The notes: a model not told the origin generated them from the sequence alone. A stretch of DNA of 8,188 bases from Flammeovirgaceae bacterium UBA5008 (GCA_002398365.1 DGYK01000057.1:35092-43279); one strand, 5' to 3'. Numbered from the stretch's first letter, positions 1-5,700 are shown. A program made the numbers and translations.

Positions 1-2
1 CC

Positions 3-26
3 TCGGTCTGTGTCCTCACAGACCGA
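3..26 (-). repeat. REP-like hairpin copy 1
   Basis: Perfect 10-bp arms TCGGTCTGTG / CACAGACCGA enclose a 4-base loop (TCCT on the plus strand, AGGA on the minus strand). On the minus strand it is preceded by TTTTAGTTTGTGTTGG, a leader shared in part with copy 2. Confidence 0.85.
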
Positions 27-60
27 AACCAACACAAACTAAAATTTAACAACCCATCTC

Positions 61-84
61 TCAGTCTGTGTCCCCACAGACCGA
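61..84 (-). repeat. REP-like hairpin copy 2
   Basis: The arms are TCAGTCTGTG and CACAGACCGA around a TCCC loop, with a single A/C mismatch relative to copy 1. The flank AACACAAACTAAAA is shared with copy 1, so the repeat unit is longer than the hairpin (about 45 bases). It starts 58 bases after copy 1. Confidence 0.8.
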
Positions 85-115
85 AATGAACACAAACTAA
101 AACCTAAGCAAATCC

Positions 116-139
116 TCGGTTTGTCGACAACCAGACCAA
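116..139 (-). repeat. Degenerate REP-like hairpin copy 3
   Basis: The outer arms TCGGTTTG and CAGACCAA are a decayed form of the repeat stem, with two mismatched positions. The centre holds a perfect TTGTCGACAA palindrome in place of the usual loop region. It starts 55 bases after copy 2 and lies just beyond the 3' end of the transposase gene. Confidence 0.6.
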
Positions 140-156
140 AATCAACATAATGTAAA

Positions 157-729
157 TCAAAAGCTCACTCGGTAATCCGTTAAGAAATTAAACTCATCAA
201 AACCAGTTTCATAAAAACGGGCGGAAGACCATCTGTAATCTTCAGACTTAGTCGTTAAATTCCAATGTTCTTGCAATGGATTTAAATGAATATACTCCAA
301 CTTCTGTTCTACCTTCTCCCGTGAGTCCATCTTTACAGCTAATGGATCGCGCTGCCAAAACCGATGATGACGATCCGTATCGTCTATCACCTCATAATTG
401 GCTAGTGAAAAAAGATTTTGATTGCGGATACTCTCTAAAAAACGATGGCTGGTAAATTTGTTAAAGCTAGCGTGCGGCATTTCTTTTCCATTCATGCCGG
501 ACATTTCCCATATCACATGGATATGGTTTGGCATAATCACAAATCCGTATATGATAATTTTCTTTCGTTCAACTAATGTTTTCCAACTATCAATGATTAT
601 CCGTTTGAAATGATCATCTGTCAATAATTTATTCCAGTCTTTTATTGTGTCTGTCCAGAAATAAACTTCGTTGAGAAACATTCGTGATTTGCGGATGCCT
701 TCTTTCATCTCTTTGTCAGGTAAATCCAT
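157..729 (-). CDS. REP-associated tyrosine transposase (RAYT, Y1_Tnp/IS200-like)
   Basis: This encodes a 190-residue single-domain HUH endonuclease-like protein of the Y1/IS200 superfamily. The metal-binding HUH motif is visible as MPNHIHVIW (His69, His71). A candidate catalytic tyrosine is Tyr146 in the helix EYIHLNPLQEHW, and the family signature YRWSSA lies at 165-170. RAYT proteins cut and join single-stranded DNA at REP hairpins and are usually single-copy, domesticated-looking genes. The length fits the family and the frame is intact, so the protein may be active. The start at 729 gives the whole YFWTDTI N-terminal strand; upstream is AT-rich with no Shine-Dalgarno, as usual in Bacteroidota. 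Hairpin repeats lie 34 bases upstream and 18 bases downstream. The gene is visibly more AT-rich than dinB next to it, which suggests a separate origin. The DNA target is inferred from the flanking repeats. Confidence 0.9.
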   Translation of the reverse strand: MDLPDKEMKEGIRKSRMFLNEVYFWTDTIKDWNKLLTDDHFKRIIIDSWKTLVERKKIIIYGFVIMPNHIHVIWEMSGMNGKEMPHASFNKFTSHRFLESIRNQNLFSLANYEVIDDTDRHHRFWQRDPLAVKMDSREKVEQKLEYIHLNPLQEHWNLTTKSEDYRWSSARFYETGFDEFNFLTDYRVSF

Positions 730-762
730 ATTTATTTATCTGTTTTATTTCGTGTTTACGTT

Positions 763-786
763 TCGGTTTGTGAGGACATAGATCGT
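763..786 (+). repeat. REP-like hairpin copy 4 (degenerate)
   Basis: TCGGTTTGTG, loop AGGA, then CATAGATCGT: the stem of copies 1 and 5 with several transition-type changes. Its 20-base leader and first arm (748-767) are identical to those of copy 6 at 870-889, so the unit was duplicated with its flank. It lies upstream of the transposase start and may overlap its 5' control region. Confidence 0.7.
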
Positions 787-821
787 GGGGGGAAGAGAAA
801 GAAAAAAATTGCTTGAATGTT

Positions 822-845
822 TCGGTCTGTGAGGACACAGACCGA
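822..845 (+). repeat. REP-like hairpin copy 5
   Basis: Perfect 10-bp arms TCGGTCTGTG / CACAGACCGA around the loop AGGA. The sequence is the exact reverse complement of copy 1 over all 24 bases. It starts 59 bases after copy 4. Confidence 0.85.
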
Positions 846-884
846 GGAAGAGAGGAGAAAAGAGTGTTGTTTCGTGTTTACGTT

Positions 885-908
885 TCGGTCTGTGAGGACA
901 CAGACCGT
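885..908 (+). repeat. REP-like hairpin copy 6
   Basis: Nine-bp perfect stem CGGTCTGTG / CACAGACCG with AGGA loop; the outermost pair is lost (T/T). It shares a 20-base leader with copy 4. Confidence 0.85.
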
Positions 909-916
909 GGGGCAGA

Positions 917-928
917 CACAGACCGAGG
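917..928 (+). repeat. Half REP-like repeat (one arm only)
   Basis: CACAGACCGAGG matches only the second arm and tail of the repeat, eight bases after copy 6. It marks the right-hand end of the repeat cluster, about 50 bases beyond the 3' end of dinB. Confidence 0.65.
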
Positions 929-977
929 GTTTGGGGTTTGTTGTGACCTGTGAACGCATACCACGATGATTGGTAAT

Positions 978-2189
978 TTAATTCAACAAATTCTTTGACA
1001 CTTTGCCTTTGAACAGGTTCATCTCCATGCGCACACGCTTGTTCACATCCAGCGTAGTAGCACGAATCAGTTTGTCGGTGCCGTGTTTGTGTTTGATAAA
1101 GTCCATGGCCTCGTACAGGTTGATATCCTCCTCGGTGTCGTCAAACAAACTGATTTGTTGGTTGCCGTGCACGAGGTTGCTGAGGCGCACGCCTACGAGG
1201 CGAATCAACATTCTGCGGTTGTACAACTTATCGAACAGCTCTTGCACCACGCGCAAAATGATGTGGTCGGAAGATGTATAGGGAATATGAATCTGCTTGG
1301 TTTCGGTATCGAAATTGGAATACCTGATTTTGACGGCCACGCAAGAAGTTAATTTTTTTTGTTCGCGCAGTTGAAACGCTACTTTTTCAACCATGGCAAT
1401 CAAAATAGATTTTAATCTTTTCACATCGATGGTGTCGGTGTCGAAGGTGGACTCGGTGGAAATAGATTTCTGTTCGGTGTACGACACCACGGGCGAATCG
1501 TCTATGCCGTGGGCTTTGTTCCACAGGCTGATGCCGTTTTTGCCGAAGGCGCTGGTTAAAAACTTCACCGGCATGTCGCGCAGCGTGGCTACGGTGCGCA
1601 CGCCCATGTCGTATAAAAAGGAAGCGGTTTGTTTGCCCACCATCGGAATTTTTTCAATCGACAGCGGGCCAAGAAAATCCTTTTCTTCGCCTGCCGGGAT
1701 TTGCTTTTCGGCATTGGGCTTAAACTCGGCCGTGGCCACTTTGGAAACCAGCTTATTTACCGACAGCGCCATGGAGATGGGCAAGCCGCTTTCTTTGATG
1801 ATTTTTTTCTTTAATTCTAAGGACCACTTGAAGGTGCCGAAAAAGCGATCCATGCCGGTGGCATCGATATAAAATTCATCGATGGACGATTTTTCAAACA
1901 CAGGTGCGCGGTCGGCAATAATTTCGGTGACGAGGTGCGAGTTTTGGCTGTAGGCTTCCATATCGCCCGAAATCACTTTGGCATCGGGGCATAGTTGCAG
2001 GGCCAGGTACATAGGCATGGCGGAGTGAACGCCAAACTTGCGTGCCTCGTAGCTGCAGGCGGCCACTACCCCTCTCCGGCTACTGCCACCTACAATCAGG
2101 GGCAGGCCTTTTAGCTCGGGTTTCTTTTTACACTCGACCGCCACAAAAAAGGCATCTAAATCCATGTGAATGATACTTCGCTCGCTCAT
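978..2189 (-). CDS. dinB: DNA polymerase IV (Y-family translesion polymerase)
   Basis: A 403-residue Y-family polymerase that copies past damaged template bases with low fidelity. The N-terminal IIHMDLDAFFVAVE carries catalytic Asp10 and the steric-gate position Phe15. SSIDEFYID supplies catalytic Asp104-Glu105, and the finger segment has SYEAR (46-50). IEKIPMVGKQTASFLYDMGV (178-197) is the helix-hairpin-helix-like thumb region, followed by the little-finger domain to about 340. QQISLFD (344-350) matches the beta-clamp binding motif. It is not at the extreme C-terminus: a tail of about 50 residues follows (AMDFIKHKHGTDKLIRAT, then a basic end). The start is right: Asp10 sits two residues later than in E. 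coli DinB, and no longer reading is needed. All key residues are present, so it should be active. A palindrome 10-30 bases upstream may be its operator. Its neighbours are a RAYT unit downstream and an intergenic RNA/toxin-antitoxin region upstream. Confidence 0.96.
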   Translation of the reverse strand: MSERSIIHMDLDAFFVAVECKKKPELKGLPLIVGGSSRRGVVAACSYEARKFGVHSAMPMYLALQLCPDAKVISGDMEAYSQNSHLVTEIIADRAPVFEKSSIDEFYIDATGMDRFFGTFKWSLELKKKIIKESGLPISMALSVNKLVSKVATAEFKPNAEKQIPAGEEKDFLGPLSIEKIPMVGKQTASFLYDMGVRTVATLRDMPVKFLTSAFGKNGISLWNKAHGIDDSPVVSYTEQKSISTESTFDTDTIDVKRLKSILIAMVEKVAFQLREQKKLTSCVAVKIRYSNFDTETKQIHIPYTSSDHIILRVVQELFDKLYNRRMLIRLVGVRLSNLVHGNQQISLFDDTEEDINLYEAMDFIKHKHGTDKLIRATTLDVNKRVRMEMNLFKGKVSKNLLN

Positions 2190-2198
2190 TAGCGCAAT

Positions 2199-2219
2199 AA
2201 TACTAAATATTTTAGTATT
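2199..2219. promoter_or_regulatory. Palindrome upstream of dinB (candidate operator)
   Basis: Perfect 9-bp arms AATACTAAA and TTTAGTATT are separated by TAT, ending 10 bases before the dinB start codon. AT-rich palindromes at this position commonly bind dimeric repressors, and dinB genes are often damage-inducible. The regulator is not identifiable from the window, and I do not recognise the motif as a known LexA box. A rare hairpin in the 5' leader is the alternative reading. Confidence 0.5.
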
Positions 2220-2280
2220 TTAATTGAGAAGGTTAGCCTTGAATTAGGAAAAATTCTTGCAGAGGTTATTTGGCAAAATA

Positions 2281-2299
2281 GGTGACCCCTACGGAGTCG
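2281..2299. repeat. GC-rich hairpin, copy A
   Basis: GGTGACCCCTACGGAGTCG forms arms GACCCC (2284-2289) and GGAGTC (2293-2298) around TAC with one mismatch. It is clearly related to the copy 47 bases to the right. Similar CCCCTACGGGG elements are, from memory, frequent in Bacteroidota intergenic DNA. Confidence 0.55.
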
Positions 2300-2327
2300 A
2301 ATAACAGATTATTTTTTTCTAGAAACA

Positions 2328-2346
2328 GGTGGCCCCTACGGGGCCG
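2328..2346. repeat. GC-rich hairpin, copy B
   Basis: GGTGGCCCCTACGGGGCCG forms a perfect 6-bp stem GGCCCC / GGGGCC (2331-2336, 2340-2345) around TAC. Relative to copy A, the stem has changed on both sides (G-A-C to G-G-C with G-T-C to G-C-C), so pairing was kept. On the plus strand it is preceded by a T-run (2311-2318), so on the minus strand it is a hairpin followed shortly by A-rich then T-poor sequence and does not make a standard terminator. Confidence 0.6.
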
Positions 2347-2460
2347 TAGTTTTCCGAGCTTATTTAGCATAGGCGATAAGGTAAAAAATTGCCAAATAAT
2401 TTAGTGAACCTCGGGACGAAAGTGATGACTTTGAATTTGGCAGGCACGTGGTGCTGGCGC

Positions 2461-2568
2461 GCGTGAGGGATAGAAGTGAAAAGCCCGCATCCCGCCCTTA
2501 AGCGAAGTAAACATGGCGGGAGAGGACTTGGAACGGATAGCCCGACCACGCGCCTCGCGTGGGCACGC
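2461..2568 (+). ncRNA. Putative structured RNA (Bacteroidota intergenic element, possibly Flavo-1-like)
   Basis: The stretch beginning GTGAGGGATAG (2463-2473) and ending with GGATAGCCCGACC (2535-2547) resembles a recurring GC-rich intergenic element of Bacteroidota that stands out from its AT-rich surroundings. It folds on paper into a closing helix GCGTG (2461-2465) / CACGC (2564-2568), an internal 7-bp stem TCCCGCC (2490-2496) / GGCGGGA (2515-2521), and a 3' hairpin CCACGCG (2546-2552) / CGCGTGG (2556-2562) with loop CCT. The strand is chosen from the orientation of the motif as I remember it. The Flavo-1 family name is a guess from memory; the function of that family is unknown. An A9 then T4 run follows (2571-2583), which is not a classical terminator. 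The element lies directly before the first hipBA operator. Confidence 0.5.
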
Positions 2569-2583
2569 CCAAAAAAAAATTTT

Positions 2584-2599
2584 ATTACCGTTCGGGAAT
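2584..2599. promoter_or_regulatory. Candidate HipB operator O1
   Basis: ATTACCGTTCGGGAAT is an imperfect palindrome of the form TTACCG-NN-CGGGAA. It is the first of three copies whose centres are 48 and 49 bases apart. It lies upstream of the proposed promoter. Confidence 0.6.
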
Positions 2600-2618
2600 T
2601 ATTTAATACAAAATAGTA

Positions 2619-2651
2619 TTGCTATAATAAAGTTACCGATCAGTAACTTTA
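2619..2651 (+). promoter_or_regulatory. Candidate hipBA promoter
   Basis: TTG at 2619-2621 and TAACTTTA at 2644-2651, spaced 22 bases apart, resemble the Bacteroidota -33 TTG and -7 TAnnTTTG boxes (seven of eight in the latter). The -7 box lies within operator O2, so a bound repressor would block it. Transcription would start near 2658, giving a leader of about 40 bases that contains O3. Confidence 0.4.
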
Positions 2652-2652
2652 T
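2627..2652. promoter_or_regulatory. Candidate HipB operator O2 in a long palindrome
   Basis: The core TTACCGATCAGTAA (2633-2646) lies in a palindrome with perfect 10-bp arms ATAAAGTTAC and GTAACTTTAT around a 6-base centre. It is the most symmetric of the three sites and overlaps the proposed -7 box, as expected for an autoregulatory operator. Confidence 0.65.
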
Positions 2653-2680
2653 ATTGAAATTTAATAATTTTAAGCGTATT

Positions 2681-2696
2681 ATTACCGATCGGGAAT
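2681..2696. promoter_or_regulatory. Candidate HipB operator O3, abutting the start codon
   Basis: ATTACCGATCGGGAAT differs from O1 at one base and ends immediately before the hipB ATG. Binding here would sit downstream of the proposed transcription start. Confidence 0.6.
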
Positions 2697-2930
2697 ATGA
2701 AAACACTCTATACACCCAAAAGCATTGGTGAAGTAATTCGCAAAACGCGAAAGCTTCAGAAAGTAACCCAAAAAGATTTGGCTCTTACCTCGGGCACGGG
2801 TTTACGTTTCATTATTGATCTTGAAAAAGGAAAGCCTACTTGCCAAATCGGAAAAACGATTACTGTTTTAAACACACTGGGTATTCAACTCGATTTAACG
2901 CATCGGCTGTTTCAAAACGAAATAAAGTAA
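2697..2930 (+). CDS. hipB: HipB-like antitoxin, XRE-family DNA-binding repressor
   Basis: A 77-residue Cro/CI-type helix-turn-helix protein. The fold is visible from IGEVIRKTRKLQKVTQKDLA (10-29) through TSGTGLRFIIDLEKGKPTCQIGKTITVLNTLGIQLDL (31-67); GLRFIIDLEKGKPT is typical of HipB-type antitoxins and contains the recognition-helix region. In known hipBA systems the antitoxin dimer represses the operon and holds the kinase toxin inactive. Three palindromic sites just upstream, one overlapping the likely promoter, fit autorepression. The start at 2697 is the only good one: it directly follows operator O3, and the length fits the family. There is no Shine-Dalgarno. The stop TAA is followed by one base and then the hipA ATG, so the two are probably translated together. 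Confidence 0.9.
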   Translation: MKTLYTPKSIGEVIRKTRKLQKVTQKDLALTSGTGLRFIIDLEKGKPTCQIGKTITVLNTLGIQLDLTHRLFQNEIK

Positions 2931-2931
2931 G

Positions 2932-4200
2932 ATGAAACTGCTTGACGTCTATTTACATGAATACGTAGTGGGACATTTGATTCAAGATGACCATGGGCAG
3001 ATGCTTTTTGAATATGCTGAAAGCTGGGTGACCAACCCCGATGCGGTGGCCCTGTCGTGCAGCTTACCCTTGCGTAAAGAAAAATTTAAGCAACACGAGT
3101 GCCGCGGATTTTTTGGTGGCATTCTTCCGGAAGAAGGTAAACGCCAAATAGTGGCGGGTAACCTGGGCATTAGTGCTAAAAATGATTTTGCCATGCTGGA
3201 ACGAATAGGTGGCGAATGTGCCGGAGCGGTTACATTTATTCCTTCCGGTATGCCTCTTCCGAGTCAGGCGCAGAATTTATATCGACCCATAAGCCAGGCA
3301 CAGCTAGCTGAAATTCTCAGAGATTTGCCGCACAAACCAATGCTGGCTGGCGAGGATGGTGTGCGGCTTTCATTGGCAGGCGCACAAGATAAAATAGCGC
3401 TATACGCAGAGGGTGATCAATTATTTTTGCCGCTTGGCAATGCCCCGAGTTCGCACATCTTTAAACCAGATCATCCACGTTTCAAAGGGCTTGTGTACAA
3501 CGAAGCATTTTGCATGAAGTTGGCCAAACAAATTGGTTTAGCGGTGGCTTCTGTTGAAACCCGAAAAGCAGAGAATGTGGAATATCTGATGGTAGAGCGC
3601 TTTGACAGAATACCAATGGAAGGCACAGAGCATCGAATGCGAATTCATCAGGAAGACTTTTGTCAGGCGCTTGGCATTGCAGCTGAGATGAAATATCAAA
3701 ACGAAGGTGGGCCTTCATTAAAATCATGTTTTGATCTGGTTCGCCAAGTATCCGGTTCACCTGTAAATGATTTGCGCGAATTGCTGAATGCGGTCATTTT
3801 TAATTTTATCATTGGCAATCATGATGCGCACGCCAAAAATTTCTCCTTCATTCACCATCATCTCACTTACAATCCGGAAAAAAGGTTACTGGGCGAACGT
3901 GCCGAAATTCGTTTAGCGCCTCTTTATGATTTGGTATGCACTGCCTATTACCCCGACTTGAGTAAAAAAATGGCTATGAAAATTGGACGCGAGTATAAAT
4001 CGGCTGATGTTTCAGCGAAAGATTTTGACCGGCTGGCGGATGAAATCGGTTTCGCGAAACCTCTTATTAAAACGAGGATAAAAGAATTGGCAAGCAAGGT
4101 ATTGGCAGAATCGGATAAAGTCGATGTTGATCATCCGATTGCAGCTGCTATTTCGAAACATGTAAAAGCCACCTGCCAAACACTCCTTACCATTTTTTAA
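2932..4200 (+). CDS. hipA: HipA-like serine/threonine kinase toxin
   Basis: A 422-residue kinase of the HipA family, close to the 440 residues of the E. coli protein, whose known target is glutamyl-tRNA synthetase GltX; the target here is not known. The N-terminal HipA_N domain spans about 1-105 (KLLDVYLHEYVVGHL; GFFGGILPEEGKRQ). The glycine-rich loop RLSLAGAQDK carries Ser147, equivalent to the autophosphorylated Ser150 of E. coli HipA. HIFKPD supplies the ATP-binding Lys178. The catalytic loop GNHDAHAKN gives Asp298 and Asn303, and PLYDLV gives the metal-binding Asp333. All catalytic residues are intact, so the toxin should be active and should need the HipB-like partner encoded one base upstream. 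The gene faces rlmD tail to tail with a six-base gap, so the two transcripts probably overlap. No terminator is visible between them. Confidence 0.93.
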   Translation: MKLLDVYLHEYVVGHLIQDDHGQMLFEYAESWVTNPDAVALSCSLPLRKEKFKQHECRGFFGGILPEEGKRQIVAGNLGISAKNDFAMLERIGGECAGAVTFIPSGMPLPSQAQNLYRPISQAQLAEILRDLPHKPMLAGEDGVRLSLAGAQDKIALYAEGDQLFLPLGNAPSSHIFKPDHPRFKGLVYNEAFCMKLAKQIGLAVASVETRKAENVEYLMVERFDRIPMEGTEHRMRIHQEDFCQALGIAAEMKYQNEGGPSLKSCFDLVRQVSGSPVNDLRELLNAVIFNFIIGNHDAHAKNFSFIHHHLTYNPEKRLLGERAEIRLAPLYDLVCTAYYPDLSKKMAMKIGREYKSADVSAKDFDRLADEIGFAKPLIKTRIKELASKVLAESDKVDVDHPIAAAISKHVKATCQTLLTIF

Positions 4201-4206
4201 CATACC

Positions 4207-5634
4207 TCATTTTCGAAGGTCTAAACGTACAACGTTTTCCACATGTACGGTGTGGGGAAACATATCTACCGGCTGGATGGCAGTGACGATATATTTTTCG
4301 GAGAGCATTTGCAAATCGCGGGCTTGTGTGGCGGGGTTGCAGCTTACGTACACAATACGGGCCGGTGCGGCCTTGAGGAGCATTTGGCACACATCTTCGT
4401 GCATGCCCGCGCGGGGCGGATCGGTGATGACTACATCGGGGTGGCCGTGTTGTGCGAGGAAAGAATCGTTGAGCAAATCTTTCATGTCGCCTGCGTAAAA
4501 ATCGGTGTTGGTGATGTGGTTGATTTGTGCGTTGACTTTAGCATCGGCAATGGCTGCCTCCACATATTCGAGGCCAATTACTTTTTTGGCGCGGCCTGCC
4601 ACAAAGTTAGCGATGGTGCCGGTGCCGGTATATAAATCGTACACGAGTTCGTGACCTTGCAAGTCGGCCATCTGCCAAGCTACTTTATATAATTCAAATG
4701 CCTGCTTGGAATTGGTTTGGTAAAATGACTTGGGGCCTACGCGAAACTGAAGTGTGCCGGAGCCATCGGGCTTGGGCATGTGCTCGGTGATGTAGGGTTT
4801 TCCTTTCCAACAGATGACATCGAGATCAGCAAAGGTGTCGTTGCGCTTTTCGTTGACGATGTAGTTGAGGGAGGTGACTTGCGGAAAATGATCGGCAATG
4901 GCGATAAGGATTTTTTCTATCCACTCGAGTTGATGTTGTGCTACTTGTAAAATGACCATCAACTCCCCTATTCCGCTACTTCGTATAGTGAGTGTGCGCA
5001 CGAAGCCGGTTTGGGTTCGAAGGTTGAAGAAGGGAATGTTTTCCTTTTCGGCTACGGATTTTACAAGCAGGCGAATGGCGTTGGAGGGATCGGGCTGCAG
5101 ATAGCAGGTGGCCACATCAAACACACGATCGTACATTTTAGGAATATGATAGCCCAAGCCATTTTCGAATCGCTTTTGTTCCATGGCGGTGGTGAGTTCT
5201 TCTTTGGTGAGCCAGCGATTGGCCGTAAATGTAAAATCGAGTTTGTTGCGGTAGTACTGTGTTTTAGCCGAAGCAAGAATGGGTTTTATAGGAGGTAGTT
5301 CGAGTCCGCCTATGCGCTCGAGGTTATCGACTACTTGTTGTTGTTTGTAATTTAATTGTTCGGTGTATTGAATGTGTTGCCACGAGCAGCCTCCGCATGT
5401 GCCGAAGTGCGCGCAGAAAGGCGTGGCACGCATGGGCGACAGTTGTAAAATAGAGGTGACACGACCTTCTAAGAAGCTGCTTTTTATTTTAGTGAGTTCA
5501 ATTTCTACTACATCGCCCGGGGCACCGCCTGTAATAAAAACCACCAGGCCGTTGTATTTGGCCAGACATTTGCCTTCAGCAGCCATTTTTTCGATGGTGA
5601 TTGGATTGATTTTGTCGCCTCTTTTTAGCTGCAT
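4207..5634 (-). CDS. rlmD: 23S rRNA (uracil-C5)-methyltransferase, RlmD/TrmA family
   Basis: A 475-residue class I SAM-dependent RNA m5U methyltransferase. Its E. coli relative RlmD methylates U1939 of 23S rRNA; the exact target uridine here is inferred. An N-terminal TRAM RNA-binding domain (about 4-62) is followed by the iron-sulfur cysteines Cys74, Cys80, Cys83 (CAHFGTCGGC) and probably Cys177. The SAM-binding strand VYDLYTGTGTIANF lies at 331-344. TDPPRAG (404-410) is motif IV. VSCNPATQARDL contains the catalytic nucleophile Cys432, and HTVHVENVVRL gives the general base Glu466. The start at 5634 just precedes the TRAM domain and fits. It is divergent from the secreted-protein gene across 91 bases and converges with hipA. 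It appears intact and ordinary. Confidence 0.95.
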   Translation of the reverse strand: MQLKRGDKINPITIEKMAAEGKCLAKYNGLVVFITGGAPGDVVEIELTKIKSSFLEGRVTSILQLSPMRATPFCAHFGTCGGCSWQHIQYTEQLNYKQQQVVDNLERIGGLELPPIKPILASAKTQYYRNKLDFTFTANRWLTKEELTTAMEQKRFENGLGYHIPKMYDRVFDVATCYLQPDPSNAIRLLVKSVAEKENIPFFNLRTQTGFVRTLTIRSSGIGELMVILQVAQHQLEWIEKILIAIADHFPQVTSLNYIVNEKRNDTFADLDVICWKGKPYITEHMPKPDGSGTLQFRVGPKSFYQTNSKQAFELYKVAWQMADLQGHELVYDLYTGTGTIANFVAGRAKKVIGLEYVEAAIADAKVNAQINHITNTDFYAGDMKDLLNDSFLAQHGHPDVVITDPPRAGMHEDVCQMLLKAAPARIVYVSCNPATQARDLQMLSEKYIVTAIQPVDMFPHTVHVENVVRLDLRK

Positions 5635-5700
5635 GTCTCTTTTTTTAGTGCGGGGCGAATTTACAGAAATGAGGGGGTTTTAGTAGTGTGCAGATTTTGG

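Larger units (their letters stand above)
1..928. mobile_element. RAYT gene with flanking REP-like hairpin repeats
   Basis: This unit consists of one Y1-type (HUH) transposase gene and six full hairpin repeats plus one half repeat. The three left copies read TTTCGG...AGGA...CCGAGG on the minus strand, while the right copies read the same way on the plus strand, so the unit is symmetric and starts with CCTCGG (1-6) and ends with CCGAGG (923-928). RAYT proteins are known to recognise and process REP hairpins, and their genes are often flanked by them. That this particular protein acts on these hairpins is inference from position. The left limit is set by the window edge, so further copies may lie outside. 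Confidence 0.75.
2266..2399. repeat. 11-bp inverted repeat bracketing a 134-base segment
   Basis: TTATTTGGCAA at 2266-2276 is the exact reverse complement of TTGCCAAATAA at 2389-2399. The segment between contains both GC-rich hairpins. It could be a small non-autonomous insertion, a long-range stem, or chance in AT-rich DNA; no target-site duplication is clear. Confidence 0.4.
2190..2696. other. 507-base non-coding interval between dinB and hipB
   Basis: No convincing protein gene lies here; the open frames at 2364-2549 and 2513-2731 cross RNA-like structure and operators. From left to right the interval holds the dinB-proximal palindrome, two related GC-rich hairpins inside an 11-bp inverted repeat, a structured-RNA-like element, and the hipBA control region. 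Each is listed separately. For the stretch at about 2400-2458 I see only a weak TGACTTTG (2426-2433) that resembles a -7 box. Confidence 0.7.

Noticed and set aside
1..140. Repeats at regular 55-58 base intervals suggested a CRISPR array
   Set aside because: Only three copies, each a strong palindrome of varying quality, with partly conserved 'spacers', inverted counterparts across the gene and a RAYT gene between. This is a REP-type pattern and no cas genes are present.
756..959. Open frame of 67 codons on the minus strand
   Set aside because: It runs through repeat copies 4 to 6, and its repeated SVCVLTDRN peptide is just the translated hairpin.
1393..1872. Open frame of 159 codons opposite dinB
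   Set aside because: It is antisense to conserved dinB domains and has no recognisable protein features.
2546..2583. Hairpin followed by an A-run and T-run as a rho-independent terminator
   Set aside because: On the plus strand nine A residues come first and only four T follow, and on the minus strand the T-run precedes the hairpin. Neither fits a standard terminator.
2364..2731. Two overlapping small frames (2364-2549 minus, 2513-2731 plus)
   Set aside because: They cross the structured RNA candidate, operators and the hipB start. Short MAGEDLERIARP-like peptides are what this intergenic element gives when translated.
4243..4635. Open frame of 130 codons opposite rlmD
   Set aside because: It is antisense to the SAM-binding and catalytic region of rlmD and its composition is that of a shadow frame.
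5372..5683. Open frame of 103 codons opposite the rlmD start
   Set aside because: It is antisense to the TRAM and iron-sulfur region and has no independent support.
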